This document shows positions 8,217 through 18,184 of a DNA stretch of 64,000 nt, piece after piece; the stretch's first letter is position 1, and every line of letters begins with the position of its first letter. The notes under the pieces were generated by a model that was given only the letters and a program-made list of their open reading frames with translations, had not been told where the DNA came from and did not search any database. Source of the DNA: Arthrobacter horti (lineage in GTDB: Bacteria > Actinomycetota > Actinomycetes > Actinomycetales > Micrococcaceae); assembly GCF_030731045.1 (NCBI RefSeq), contig NZ_JAVALS010000002.1, positions 186,001-250,000 on the forward strand, given 5' to 3'. Both the position numbers and the translations under genes were made by a program.

Positions 8217-9233
8217 TCAGTCCCGCCGCGTCGACGCCCGGGGCCTCAGTCTGGCTTTCGTCAGGCGGGGGCCTTGAGCGTTTCCCGTGGCCAGGAGGTC
8301 CTGGAGCATCTCCAGCAGCTGGTCCGCGCAGCCGGCCGGGTTCAGTTCGAACGCCGTGATGGCCGGGCGGCTGGAGCGGGCGTGCTCCGAGTCGGAGGCC
8401 GCCGCGATCAGGGTCTGCCCTGGCACCGAGACGCCCGCCGCCTGGAGGGCCTGCTGGACACCCGCGGCGTGGCGTCCTGTCATGCACAGCACCGCCTCCG
8501 GGACGCCGTCGGCCAGGATGCGCTCCCCGGCCTCCCGCCCGCCGTCCACGCCGGAGCGTTCGGACTGCTCGTAGATGCGAGGCGTGGTGCCCTGCTCCGA
8601 GCACCATCGGCGGTACTCGGCCTGGAAGTCCTTGTTCCACGCGTTGGTGTCCGTGCCGGAGACCAGCACCACCTCCCGGGCACCGGCCATCTGGAAGTGC
8701 GTCAGGAGCTGGTGCGCCGCGTAAGGGTCGTCCTCTGAGGCCCAGTGGATGAAGTCCGGACGGCCGGGGATATTCCCGTAGGCCACATAGGGGATGCCCC
8801 GGCGCTCCAGGAGGGCCGCCACCGGGTCCTCCTCGTGGGGGCTCATGATGATGTACCCGTCCATCGAGAACGCCAGTGGCGGGACGGGGCTGCGGGTGAG
8901 GTCCGGGACCAGCGTGATGCTCAAGCCCTTGGCGAGGGCGCGGGCGGAGACGATGCCCGCGAAGCGTTCGAACACGTCCACACCCACGGGTGTGTAGTCG
9001 CCCAGCGCGTCCAGGGATCGCAGGACCAGCCCGATCGCCCCGATGCTGCCCTGGCGCATGCCGCGGGCGAAGGCGTCCGCCTGGTAGCCGAGTTCGTCGG
9101 CCACGGCCTTGACCCGGGCCCGCGTCTCCTCGCTGAGCGTCCCCTTGCCGTTGAGGGCATGGGAGACGGCCGTGATGGACACCCCCGCGCGGCGTGCGAC
9201 ATCGCGGATGGTCACTCCCTGGCCACGTGCCAC
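8217..9233 (-). CDS. LacI-family transcriptional repressor
   Basis: 338 residues: N-terminal LacI helix-turn-helix (VTIRDVARRAGVSITAVSHA, then LNGKGTLSEETRARVKAVA) and a periplasmic-binding-protein-like ligand domain ending with conserved LTKARLRPRAS. The GTG at 9233 is chosen because AAGGAGGAG lies just before it and the helix-turn-helix begins six residues later; an ATG at 9320 would add a 29-residue tail not typical of the family. A perfect palindrome with central CG at 9328-9339 lies between it and the divergent hydrolase gene, so it probably represses both. The inducer is unknown. Confidence 0.9.
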   Translation of the reverse strand: MARGQGVTIRDVARRAGVSITAVSHALNGKGTLSEETRARVKAVADELGYQADAFARGMRQGSIGAIGLVLRSLDALGDYTPVGVDVFERFAGIVSARALAKGLSITLVPDLTRSPVPPLAFSMDGYIIMSPHEEDPVAALLERRGIPYVAYGNIPGRPDFIHWASEDDPYAAHQLLTHFQMAGAREVVLVSGTDTNAWNKDFQAEYRRWCSEQGTTPRIYEQSERSGVDGGREAGERILADGVPEAVLCMTGRHAAGVQQALQAAGVSVPGQTLIAAASDSEHARSSRPAITAFELNPAGCADQLLEMLQDLLATGNAQGPRLTKARLRPRASTRRD

Positions 9234-9327
9234 GGCTCCTCCTTCCACACTGAGTATCCCGTTCTCATCGGCCACGATGCCCCATTGATGGGCGCCGGAA
9301 CGAGAACCGGTGGAATCCATGATTGCA

Positions 9328-9339
9328 TAAAACGTTTTA
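9328..9339. promoter_or_regulatory. LacI-family operator TAAAACGTTTTA
   Basis: A perfect 12-base palindrome with the central CG typical of LacI-family operators, placed between the repressor and the divergent C45 hydrolase-transporter operon. It sits just upstream of a possible -10 (TAACGT, 9346-9351) of the hydrolase gene. Confidence 0.7.
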
Positions 9340-9391
9340 CGACTCTAACGTGATCTGCATCTCAACGAAACACTCCTCGAAGGAAGCACTC

Positions 9392-10468
9392 ATGGAACTC
9401 TTCACCGCAGCGTCCACCACCCAGGATCCGGCCGAACGCGGCCGCGAACTCGGGCTGGAGTTCGGTGACCGGTTCAGCCGGATCGCAGGGCTGTACCTCC
9501 AGCACTTCGAGGACCTGGACATCCCCGCGGAGACCGTGCGCCGCATCGCCGAGACCAGCCACCGAGCGCTCGCCGACTGGGCCCCCGGCCTGGCTGCCGA
9601 GACGGAGGCCATCGCCGATTCCGCCGGCCTCGAGCTCTGGACTCTGGCCGCCGTCGGCGCCCGCACCGAGATCCTCGCCGCCGCCCCGCCGCGCTTGGAG
9701 GGGGAGTGCTCCACCGCAGTGCTCACTCGTGAGGACCGGGCGCCGGAGACCCTGCAGACTTGGGACTGGCACGATTTCCTGGTCCCGGACGGCCTCCTGC
9801 TCGACTTCGCCACGGAGACTGGCCGCCGTGTGAAGATGTTCACCGAGTTCGGCACCGCCGCCAAGATCGGCGTGAACGACTCCGGCCTGGGCCTCCACTT
9901 CAACATCCTCTCCCACAGCAGCGACTCGGACGCCGGCGGCGTCCCCGTCCACGCGATCGCCCGCCGCATCCTCGAGGAGGCGTCCACGGTGGAAGAAGCC
10001 ACCGCGATCGCCGGCAGCGCCACGGTCAGCGCCTCCACCGTCTTCACGGTCTTCGCGCAGACGCACGACGGCGGCTCCCGCGCCGCCAGCCTCGAGCTCT
10101 CGCCCGCGGGCCTCGCCGCCGTCCGGCCGGACGAAGACGGCTGGCTCTTCCACACCAACCACTTCCTCGACCCGGAGCTCTCGGTGGGAGACGCCGCACG
10201 TGCTGAGTCAACCACGGTCGAACGTTTCCAGCACCTGAACGCCGTCCGTGAGACCCTCGCCGGTCTGGCCCCCGTGGACCGTGCCCGCGCCGCCTGCGGC
10301 ACGGACGGCTCCGGCGCCGCCATCTGCATGGTCCCTGACAGCACCAAGCCCCGCATCGACCAGTGGGGCACCCTGCTCACCATCGGCGTCGACGTCGCCG
10401 GCTTCGGCCTGGACTACTTCGCCGGCCGCCCCGACCAGGCCGCCGAACACGGCCTGGCCCGCTTCTGA
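9392..10468 (+). CDS. C45-family Ntn hydrolase / acyltransferase-like peptidase
   Basis: 358 residues resembling acyl-CoA:6-aminopenicillanate acyltransferase (peptidase family C45). The expected autocatalytic nucleophile is Cys106 in EGECSTAVL, after a helical pro-region; TWDWHDF and GLGLHFNIL match later strands of the Ntn fold. Family members hydrolyse or transfer acyl groups on amides; the substrate here is unknown. AAGGAAG at 9380-9386 precedes ATG 9392. It is followed 26 bases later by an MHS transporter and is probably controlled by the divergent LacI repressor, suggesting import and cleavage of one amide-bearing compound. Confidence 0.8.
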   Translation: MELFTAASTTQDPAERGRELGLEFGDRFSRIAGLYLQHFEDLDIPAETVRRIAETSHRALADWAPGLAAETEAIADSAGLELWTLAAVGARTEILAAAPPRLEGECSTAVLTREDRAPETLQTWDWHDFLVPDGLLLDFATETGRRVKMFTEFGTAAKIGVNDSGLGLHFNILSHSSDSDAGGVPVHAIARRILEEASTVEEATAIAGSATVSASTVFTVFAQTHDGGSRAASLELSPAGLAAVRPDEDGWLFHTNHFLDPELSVGDAARAESTTVERFQHLNAVRETLAGLAPVDRARAACGTDGSGAAICMVPDSTKPRIDQWGTLLTIGVDVAGFGLDYFAGRPDQAAEHGLARF

Positions 10469-10494
10469 CCCACCACCTCCCCAAGGAACACCCC

Positions 10495-11886
10495 ATGTCC
10501 CAGCCCCAGTCCACGCCGGCGTCGACGATGACGCCCCAGGACGCGCACACTCCCGAGGCTTCCGGCCCCGCCGCCACGCAGCTCGGCACCCTGCAACTTG
10601 GCACCCAGGCGACCACCGCGGTCCGCACCTTCTTCATCTCCGGTTGCGGAACGGCCCTGGAGTTCTACGACTTCATCGTCTACGGGCTCGCCGCCGCCCT
10701 GGTCTTCCCGGAGCTCTTCTTCCCCTCGGCGGACCGCCTCACCGGAACCCTGGTGGCATTCGCGGCCTTCGGCGCCGGGTTCATCGTCCGCCCGCTCGGC
10801 GGCATCGTGGTGGGCCACTTCGGCGACCGCATCGGCCGCAAGTCCATGCTCATCATGACCCTGCTGCTCATGGGCGGGAGCACCTTCCTGATCGGTTGCC
10901 TGCCCACCTACCCGGCCGTCGGCGTCCTCGCCCCGGTCCTGCTGGTCATCCTGCGCCTGGTCCAGGGTTTCGCCGCCGGCGGCGAATGGGGCGGATCGTC
11001 CCTGTTCGGCATCGAGAACTCCCCGGAGAACCGCCGAGGCCTCTGGGGCAGCTTCACCAGCACCGGCATCGGAATCGGCAGCCTCTTCGGAACCGCCGTC
11101 TTCACCCTGTTGACCCTGCTGCCCGAATCCACCGTGCAGGCCTGGGCCTGGCGCGTCCCGTTCTGGCTGGGCGGCCTGCTGGTCCTCATCGGCCTGGTGG
11201 CCCGCACCCGGATGCCGCACGAATCCGTGGACAAGGAACACGCCCCGCGCGTACCGATCGTGGCCGCCATCAAGCGCCACCCCAAGCAGATGCTCCTGGC
11301 CATCGGCGTGTCCTTCGGCTACAACACCATCGCCTACATCGGCTCCATCTTCACCGTGACCTACACCGAGCAGCGCGGCTACACGGATACCGAATCCCTG
11401 CTGTTCCAGGTGCTCGGCTCCACGGCGTTCATGATCGCGGCCCCGTTCATGGGCCTGCTCTCGGACCGCTTCGGCCGCAAGAAGGTCATCGCCGGCGGTG
11501 CCGTGGTCTACGCCCTGTTCTTCATCCTCTTCTTCCCGCTGGTGGACGGACACGTGGTGTGGGTGGCGACCCTGGGCTTCGTCCTGGTGAACGTCTTCAT
11601 GGCCATGCCTCAGGGCTGCATCCCGGCGTTCCTGGGTGAGCAGTTCTCCAAGGAGAGCCGCTACTCCTCCCTCTCCGCGACCTACCAGACAGGTGCGGCC
11701 CTGGGCGGAGGCACGGCGGCGAGCATCGCCACGGCCCTGTTCATCGCCTTCAACCACGGCTCCCTGGGCGTGGCCCTGTACTCCAGTGCCGCCTGCCTCA
11801 TCCTGGCCCTGTGCGTCCTGGGCCTTCGGGAGACCTACAAGGTGCCCACGGCCCAGCTCGGAGAGAAGCTGCCGGCAGCCGACTGA
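10495..11886 (+). CDS. MFS transporter, metabolite:H+ symporter (MHS) family
   Basis: 463 residues with 12 predicted membrane segments. Family signatures are clear: GTALEFYDFIVYGLAAAL in segment 1, RPLGGIVVGHFGDRIGRKS in the loop 2-3, and RLVQGFAAGGEWGGS in segment 4. MHS carriers import small acids or zwitterions with protons. About 45 Thr/Pro-rich residues precede the first membrane segment. AAGGA precedes ATG 10495 and the gene follows the C45 hydrolase in the same direction, so the hydrolase substrate or product is the likely cargo. Confidence 0.9.
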   Translation: MSQPQSTPASTMTPQDAHTPEASGPAATQLGTLQLGTQATTAVRTFFISGCGTALEFYDFIVYGLAAALVFPELFFPSADRLTGTLVAFAAFGAGFIVRPLGGIVVGHFGDRIGRKSMLIMTLLLMGGSTFLIGCLPTYPAVGVLAPVLLVILRLVQGFAAGGEWGGSSLFGIENSPENRRGLWGSFTSTGIGIGSLFGTAVFTLLTLLPESTVQAWAWRVPFWLGGLLVLIGLVARTRMPHESVDKEHAPRVPIVAAIKRHPKQMLLAIGVSFGYNTIAYIGSIFTVTYTEQRGYTDTESLLFQVLGSTAFMIAAPFMGLLSDRFGRKKVIAGGAVVYALFFILFFPLVDGHVVWVATLGFVLVNVFMAMPQGCIPAFLGEQFSKESRYSSLSATYQTGAALGGGTAASIATALFIAFNHGSLGVALYSSAACLILALCVLGLRETYKVPTAQLGEKLPAAD

Positions 11887-11915
11887 CACGGGCCGCCAAC
11901 TGAGAGCGCACTCCT

Positions 11916-11957
11916 GCCCGGAAGGGGCCGCAGATGAAACTGCGGCCCCTTTCGGGC
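11916..11957. terminator. Intrinsic-type terminator hairpin
   Basis: Arms 11916-11933 and 11940-11957 pair over 18 bp with one G-T, loop ATGAAA. It stands between the transporter stop and the crotonase start. Confidence 0.75.
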
Positions 11958-11968
11958 ATGCTGGTGCC

Positions 11969-13090
11969 ATGGAGCCTTCCAGTACCAGCGCATCGCCCAC
12001 TCTCGACCCTGTCCTGCCGCCCGCCGAGGTGGCCTTCGAACGCCGGGGACACTCCGGCGTCGTGATCCTGAACCGGCCCCGCGCGGTGAACGCGCTGAAC
12101 CACGCCATGGTGGCCGCGGTGGACACCCAGCTGCGGCTCTGGGCGGAGGACCCGGACGTGGAGCACGTGGTGATCACGGGTGCGGGGGAGCGGGGCCTGT
12201 GCTCCGGCGGCGACGTCGTGGCGATGTACCGGGACATGGTGGCCGGTGAGCGCGCCTCCCACGACTTCTTCCGCGCCGAATTCCGCATGAACTCCCTCAT
12301 CTTCGGCTACCCCAAGCCCATCGTCGCGGTCCAGGACGGCCTGGTGCTGGGTGGCGGCGTCGGGATCTCCGCGCACGCCTCCCACCGTGTGGTCACGGAG
12401 ACCACCCGCATGGGCATGCCGGAGGTCACCATCGGCTACGTGCCCGACGTCGGCGGCACCTGGCTGCTGGGCCACGCGGGCGCCGCGGGCGTGCACGCCG
12501 TCATGACCGGCGACCACGTCGGCCCCGGCGACGCGATCCACCTCGGCCTCTCCGACGCCTTCGTGCCGGCCGCGCAGCTGCCCGAGTTCCTGAGGTTCCT
12601 GGAGACGGAGACCGCCGACGACGCCGTCGCGCGCTTCGCAGTCCAGGCGCCCGCGGCGCTGCTCGCGGCAGCCGACGGCAGCGACGGTGCAGCCGCCTGG
12701 GTGGAGGAGTGCTATGCGGGCGCCCTGAGCGGCGACGCCTCCGCCGCGGTGATTCTCAGCCGGCTCGAGACCCACCCCCACGAGGAGGCGCGCGCCGCCG
12801 CGGACACCATCCTCGGCAAGTGCCCGCGGTCCGTGGCCGTCGGTCTGGAGGCCGTGCGGCGCCACGCCCAGAGCTCCCTCGACGAGGCGCTCCGGGACGA
12901 ATTCCGCGTGGCCGTCCGCTGCCTGGCCTCGCATGACATGCGGGAGGGCATCCGCGCCCAGGTCATCGACAAGGACCGGAACCCGCGGTGGGAACACGCG
13001 TCCCTGAGCGATGTCAGCCAGGAACTGGTGCTGGGCTACTTCGAGCCGTTCCAGCCGGGCGAGACGGACGGCGGGGACCTTGAGCTCTGA
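11969..13090 (+). CDS. Enoyl-CoA hydratase/isomerase, 3-hydroxyisobutyryl-CoA hydrolase-like
   Basis: 373 residues, longer than plain enoyl-CoA hydratases and typical of 3-hydroxyisobutyryl-CoA hydrolases of valine breakdown. The crotonase core shows [19 protein letters not shown], the oxyanion-hole motif [32 protein letters not shown] and [14 protein letters not shown]; the C-terminal extension ([11 protein letters not shown] near the end) is also HIBYL-type. CATGCT ends 6 bases before ATG 11969, a weak leaderless -10. The next crotonase gene overlaps its stop, so both are one operon. Confidence 0.85.
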   Translation: MEPSSTSASPTLDPVLPPAEVAFERRGHSGVVILNRPRAVNALNHAMVAAVDTQLRLWAEDPDVEHVVITGAGERGLCSGGDVVAMYRDMVAGERASHDFFRAEFRMNSLIFGYPKPIVAVQDGLVLGGGVGISAHASHRVVTETTRMGMPEVTIGYVPDVGGTWLLGHAGAAGVHAVMTGDHVGPGDAIHLGLSDAFVPAAQLPEFLRFLETETADDAVARFAVQAPAALLAAADGSDGAAAWVEECYAGALSGDASAAVILSRLETHPHEEARAAADTILGKCPRSVAVGLEAVRRHAQSSLDEALRDEFRVAVRCLASHDMREGIRAQVIDKDRNPRWEHASLSDVSQELVLGYFEPFQPGETDGGDLEL

Positions 13091-13862
13091 TCTCGTGGAG
13101 AACGTCCTGGTGGAGCGGCGCGGGCGCGTCACGCTCGTGACGCTCAACCGGCCGGAGGCGCTGAACGCCCTGAACCTGGCCACCATGACGGAGGTGGTGG
13201 CCGCCGTTCGCGCGGCGGATGCGGATCCCGGCGTGGGCGCCGTCGTGCTCACCGGCTCAGCCAAGGCGTTCGCCGCCGGCGCGGACATCAAGGAGATGGC
13301 CTCGCAGGACCATCTGCAGATGTACCGGGCGGACTGGTTCCGCGGCTGGGAGGACCTGACCCGGGTCCGGATCCCCGTCATCGCGGCCGTGTCCGGCTAC
13401 GCGCTGGGTGGCGGCTGCGAGCTGGCCATGATGTGCGATCTGATCATCGCGGCGGAGAACGCGAAATTCGGTCAGCCGGAGATCAACCTGGGCGTCATCC
13501 CCGGCATGGGCGGGTCCCAGCGGCTCACCCGCGCCGTGGGCAAGGCCAAGGCCATGGACCTGGTGCTCACGGGCCGGATGATCGACGCCGCGGAAGCGGA
13601 GCGCTCCGGCCTCGTGTCCCGCGTGGTGCCCACCGAGTCCCTTCTGGAAGAGGCGCTCGCGGTGGCCGAGACCATCGCGTCCAAGTCCAAGCCGGTGGCC
13701 ATGATGGCCAAGGAGGCCGTCAACACGGCGTTCGAGACAGGCCTTGCCCAGGGCGTGGTGTTCGAGCGGAGGCTGTTCCATTCCCTCTTCGGCACCCCGG
13801 ACCAGATGGAGGGCATGGCGGCGTTCCAGGAAAAGCGCCCGGCGGAGTTCAACCAGGGCTGA
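13080..13862 (+). CDS. Enoyl-CoA hydratase (crotonase)
   Basis: About 260 residues. Signatures: [14 protein letters not shown], first oxyanion region [34 protein letters not shown] and the catalytic-glutamate region [19 protein letters not shown]. It hydrates trans-2-enoyl-CoAs to 3-hydroxyacyl-CoAs in fatty-acid or branched amino-acid oxidation. Start: TTG 13080 has GGGGA at 13073-13077 and overlaps the previous stop; GTG 13095 is an alternative. Paired with the HIBYL-CoA hydrolase-like gene it suggests valine degradation, where both activities act consecutively. Confidence 0.9.
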   Translation: MSSDLVENVLVERRGRVTLVTLNRPEALNALNLATMTEVVAAVRAADADPGVGAVVLTGSAKAFAAGADIKEMASQDHLQMYRADWFRGWEDLTRVRIPVIAAVSGYALGGGCELAMMCDLIIAAENAKFGQPEINLGVIPGMGGSQRLTRAVGKAKAMDLVLTGRMIDAAEAERSGLVSRVVPTESLLEEALAVAETIASKSKPVAMMAKEAVNTAFETGLAQGVVFERRLFHSLFGTPDQMEGMAAFQEKRPAEFNQG

Positions 13863-13883
13863 GCGCTCCCGCCCCCACCCGCA

Positions 13884-13944
13884 CGCGAGAGTACAGATGA
13901 TGCCGCTTCCCGTGACGGGAAGCGGCATCATCTGTACTCTCGCG
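13884..13944. repeat. 29-bp perfect palindrome, family A copy 1
   Basis: Arms 13884-13912 and 13916-13944 are perfect reverse complements around a TGA loop. It begins CGCGAGAGTACAGATGATGC. It stands between convergent genes (crotonase and TenA) and could end transcription both ways. A near-identical copy is at 17152-17216, which shows it is a dispersed element rather than a one-off terminator. Confidence 0.9.
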
Positions 13945-13950
13945 GGCGGC

Positions 13951-14604
13951 TCAGTGCGCGGCCACGGCCGAGTCGAAGAATGCCCGCTCCAGGCGGACGG
14001 CTTCCGTGAAGGTGGCCGCGACGCGTGCGCGGACTGCCGGGTCAGCGGGCTCGACGGCGTCGAACTCCTCCCGCAGCCACGTCACCCAGCCGTTGTACTC
14101 GGGGTTGTTGTGCAGCCGGATCCACTCGGCGTGCTTGGGCGCGGCCGGCCAGGAACCGGGCTCACCGGCACGCGCAGCCCAGTCGCCGTACAGCCACTCG
14201 GCCACGAGGAGCACGGCGAGAACGTCCGGGTAGGAACGGGTGTCCAGCGCACGGCGCATCAGGGCGTCGAAGTCCCGCGTGGCCGCCGTGAGCTCCGGGC
14301 TGTTCCACTCCGCTTCGGCAACGGCCAGTTCCTCAAAGCAATCCTGGAAGTAGCTGTTCTCGTCCGCGGCGAAAGCGCCCAGCACCTTGGAGAACACCAG
14401 CCGGGACGCCAGCGACGGCGCCGAGGCCACCGCTTGCCCCAGGAGGGCGACGAAGGCGTCACAGAACTGGTAGTCCTGAACCAAGTAGTGCCGCAGAACG
14501 GGATCCGGGAGGCTGCCGTCCAGCAGCCCATCGACGAACTCATGTCCGACGGCGGCGTCCCAGTCCGCGGCGCAGCTGCTTCTCAGTTCTTCGGCAAAGC
14601 CCAT
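13951..14604 (-). CDS. TenA-family thiaminase II / thiamin salvage hydrolase
   Basis: 217 residues, all-helical TenA fold: FAEELRSSCAADWDAAVGHE, LVQDYQFCDAFVALLG and LAVLLVAEWLYGDWA match the family. TenA proteins hydrolyse aminopyrimidine derivatives from degraded thiamin so the pyrimidine can be reused. I cannot place the catalytic cysteine of the TenA_C class with confidence, so it may belong to the TenA_E class. ATG 14604 follows GGAGGG. It is a single gene, not next to other thiamin genes in this window. Confidence 0.85.
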   Translation of the reverse strand: MGFAEELRSSCAADWDAAVGHEFVDGLLDGSLPDPVLRHYLVQDYQFCDAFVALLGQAVASAPSLASRLVFSKVLGAFAADENSYFQDCFEELAVAEAEWNSPELTAATRDFDALMRRALDTRSYPDVLAVLLVAEWLYGDWAARAGEPGSWPAAPKHAEWIRLHNNPEYNGWVTWLREEFDAVEPADPAVRARVAATFTEAVRLERAFFDSAVAAH

Positions 14605-14672
14605 GGTGTTCCCTCCTGGATGGTCAGCTGGGAGCCTAACAGTTCCCTCGGTCCGGCCAGGCTGGTCTCGCA

Positions 14673-14733
14673 CGCGAAAAGGCACTTGATCGCAATGGTG
14701 TCGAATACGACTGCGATCAAGTGCCTTCTCGCG
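14673..14733. repeat. 22-bp inverted repeat with inner mini-hairpin
   Basis: Arms 14673-14694 and 14712-14733 pair with one mismatch; the 17-base loop holds GTCG-AATA-CGAC. The outer ends (CGCGA...TCGCG) match those of family A although the core AAGGCACTTGATCGCA is different. It lies between the oxidoreductase stop (14759) and the TenA promoter. Confidence 0.8.
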
Positions 14734-14758
14734 GGGAGGGCGGGGAGGGAAGGGACCT

Positions 14759-15679
14759 CTACGCGGCGACGGCGAGCAGCAGCTTGCCGCGCACGTGACC
14801 CTCGGCGGAGAGGTCCTGCGCGGCGTCGGCCTCGGCGAGCGGGAAGATCTGCTGGACCGGGACGCTGAGACCGCCCTCGGCCAGGGCCGCGACCACCTCA
14901 CGGAGTGCACCGTCGAACCCGGGTTCCAGCCCGGTGACCAGCACTCCACCGGCCTCCGCCACGGCAGGATCCACCAGGGTGACCACCTTCGCGGCAGACC
15001 CCGTCAGGGCGGTCATCGAATCCAGCTTTCCGCCCGTGACCAGGTCGAACGCCGCGTTGAAGGAGCCGCCGTTGGCCTGCAGCGCCCGCTCCTCCCAGCC
15101 GTCCCCGTGGGCCACGGGGGTCACGCCGAGGGCCCGGAGATGGTCGTGATTGCGTTCGGAGGCCGTGGCCACCACGCGGATCCCGCGGGCCAGAGCCAGC
15201 TGGGTCAGCACGATGCCGACGCCGCCGGCGCCGCCGTCCACCAGGATCGACTCCCCGGCCGCGACACCTGCCTGGCCGAGGGCCCGGACCGCCGTCGTGC
15301 CGGTGACGCCCACCGACGCCCCGGACGCGAGGGTGACCGAGTCCGGGAGCGGTGCCAGCGCCGCCGCATAGGCCACGACGTACTCGGCCGCGGTGCCTTC
15401 CGCCACCAAGCCGGCCACGCGGTCGCCCGGAGCGAACCCGGCGACCCCGGGGCCGACGGCGTCGACGATTCCCGCCATGTCCATGCCGGTGATCTGCGGT
15501 GCCGCGAGGGGCTGTCCGCCGCTCAGGTACCCCTGGCGCATCTTCCAGTCCACGGGGTTCACCCCCGAGTAGTGCACCTGGACGCGGACCTGACCGGGAC
15601 CGGGCTCCGCGACGGGGATCTCGCTGAGCGTCAGGACGGAACTGTCGCCGAAGCTGCTGTACGTGATGGCCTTCTGCAT
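14759..15679 (-). CDS. NADP-dependent quinone-oxidoreductase-like protein (MDR superfamily)
   Basis: 306 residues of the zinc-free medium-chain dehydrogenase group. The GroES-like part has VHYSGVNPVDWKMRQGYLSG; the Rossmann part has ESILVDGGAGGVGIVLTQLA, the nucleotide-binding AGGVG motif. No structural-zinc cysteines are present. It probably reduces quinones or enones with NADPH. AAGGAA precedes ATG 15679, and the gene ends a three-gene TetR-SDR-MDR operon, so expression should be controlled by that TetR protein. Confidence 0.9.
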   Translation of the reverse strand: MQKAITYSSFGDSSVLTLSEIPVAEPGPGQVRVQVHYSGVNPVDWKMRQGYLSGGQPLAAPQITGMDMAGIVDAVGPGVAGFAPGDRVAGLVAEGTAAEYVVAYAAALAPLPDSVTLASGASVGVTGTTAVRALGQAGVAAGESILVDGGAGGVGIVLTQLALARGIRVVATASERNHDHLRALGVTPVAHGDGWEERALQANGGSFNAAFDLVTGGKLDSMTALTGSAAKVVTLVDPAVAEAGGVLVTGLEPGFDGALREVVAALAEGGLSVPVQQIFPLAEADAAQDLSAEGHVRGKLLLAVAA

Positions 15680-15698
15680 ACGGTGATTCCTTCTGTAC

Positions 15699-17077
<1,379 letters not shown>

Positions 17078-17084
17078 GTTCTCC

Positions 17085-17117
17085 ACTGTACGACTTAATG
17101 GCAGAAACTGCCACTAA
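17085..17117 (-). promoter_or_regulatory. -10 box and palindromic operator of TetR operon
   Basis: TACAGT (17085-17090, minus strand) is the -10. Behind it lies TTA-A-TGGCAG-AAA-CTGCCA-C-TAA (17095-17117), whose core TGGCAG-AAA-CTGCCA is a perfect 15-base palindrome over the -35 region, the expected place for TetR autorepression. Confidence 0.65.
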
Positions 17118-17151
17118 AAAATCAAGCGAATTCCTTTGCGAACTTCTCGGA

Positions 17152-17216
17152 CCCGCGAGAGTACGGATGATGCCGCTTCCGAGCACCGGAAGCGGCATCA
17201 TCTGCACTCTCGCGGG
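17152..17216. repeat. 30-bp palindrome, family A copy 2
   Basis: Arms 17152-17181 and 17187-17216 pair except at two positions, loop AGCAC. The arms match those at 13884-13944 at nearly every position. The two mismatches lie within the arms and the loop differs, so the copies have diverged. It lies between the nadE stop and the TetR promoter. Confidence 0.9.
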
Positions 17217-17232
17217 GGAGGGTGGGGAGCGG

Positions 17233-18060
17233 TCAGCCCTGCTTCCACCACTCGTCGAAGACCGTGACAGGCAGGTGCCGCTTGTGGCGGGTGCGCAGGA
17301 ACTTCTCCTCGATGGTCGCAGCCACACCGTCGGGCACCTGGCGGCCTTCCAGGTAGTCGTCGATCTGCTCGTAGGAGATACCCAGCTCGTCCTCGTCGGT
17401 ACGGCCCGGCTTTCCGTCCAGGAGGTCCGCCGTCGGCACCTTCTCCCAGACCTGGCGCGGGGCGTCGAGGAACTCCAGGAGCTGCCGGTTCTGGCGCTTG
17501 TTCAGGCCGTACAGCGGCAGGACATCCGCGCCGCCGTCCCCGAACTTGGTGAAGAAACCGGTCACCGATTCGGCGCCGTGGTCCGTGCCCACCACCAGGA
17601 GGTTGCGTTCCCCGGCCAGGGCGTACTGCGCGATCATGCGGGCGCGGGCCTTCACATTGCCCTTGTTGAAGTCGGAGATCTCCGCGCCCGTGGTGGCCTT
17701 GAACTCGTCTTCGAAGCCGTCCACGGACTCGCCCACATTGAACGTCCACTCGGTCTTGGCCTTGATGAAGTCCATGGCCGCCTGGGCGTCGTCCTCGTCG
17801 TGCTGTACGCGGTACGGCAGGCGCACGGCCACGAAGTCCGCGTCCACGCCCTCGAAGGACAGCTTCTCCACCGCGAGCTGGCACAGCTTCCCGGCCAGGG
17901 ACGAGTCGATGCCTCCGGAGATCCCCAGGACGAATCCGTTGGTGCGCGTCGCCCTGAGGTAAGCGGCCAGGAAGCTCACGCGCGCGTCCACCTCGGCCGC
18001 GGGATCGATGACGGGCTTGACGCCCATCTCCTGAATGATCTGGGCCTGGAGTGCTCGCAT
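17233..18060 (-). CDS. nadE: Ammonia-dependent NAD+ synthetase
   Basis: 275 residues, the length of ammonia-dependent NadE without a glutaminase domain. It adenylates and amidates deamido-NAD+ to NAD+. The ATP-pyrophosphatase P-loop SGGIDSS is at residues 48-54; GTDHGAESVTGFFTKFGDGG and LPLYGLNKRQ are typical of the family, as is KRHLPVTVFDEWW at the C-terminus. ATG 18060 is preceded by TAGCCT at 6 bases, so the mRNA is probably leaderless. It stands alone; the MFS gene at 18185 is divergent. Confidence 0.97.
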   Translation of the reverse strand: MRALQAQIIQEMGVKPVIDPAAEVDARVSFLAAYLRATRTNGFVLGISGGIDSSLAGKLCQLAVEKLSFEGVDADFVAVRLPYRVQHDEDDAQAAMDFIKAKTEWTFNVGESVDGFEDEFKATTGAEISDFNKGNVKARARMIAQYALAGERNLLVVGTDHGAESVTGFFTKFGDGGADVLPLYGLNKRQNRQLLEFLDAPRQVWEKVPTADLLDGKPGRTDEDELGISYEQIDDYLEGRQVPDGVAATIEEKFLRTRHKRHLPVTVFDEWWKQG

Positions 18061-18066
18061 AGGCCC

Positions 18067-18072
18067 AGGCTA
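18067..18072 (-). promoter_or_regulatory. -10 box TAGCCT of leaderless nadE
   Basis: Read leftward, TAGCCT, six bases, then the nadE ATG at 18060. No Shine-Dalgarno is present. Confidence 0.55.
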
Positions 18073-18184
18073 CCGGCCCCACGTTTCCTGCGGGTAACAC
18101 CCGGGTCTGATGGGCCTGACGGCGGGACCGCCTGGAGGCAGAATGGTGCTGTCCGCGCCTTTCCTCACGGTTGGAAGGAATCTG

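Noticed and set aside
10414..12300. Long open frame antisense to the MHS transporter
   Set aside because: It reads Gly/Glu/His-rich shadow sequence of a GC-rich gene; no domain, no ribosome site, and the opposite strand encodes a clear transporter.
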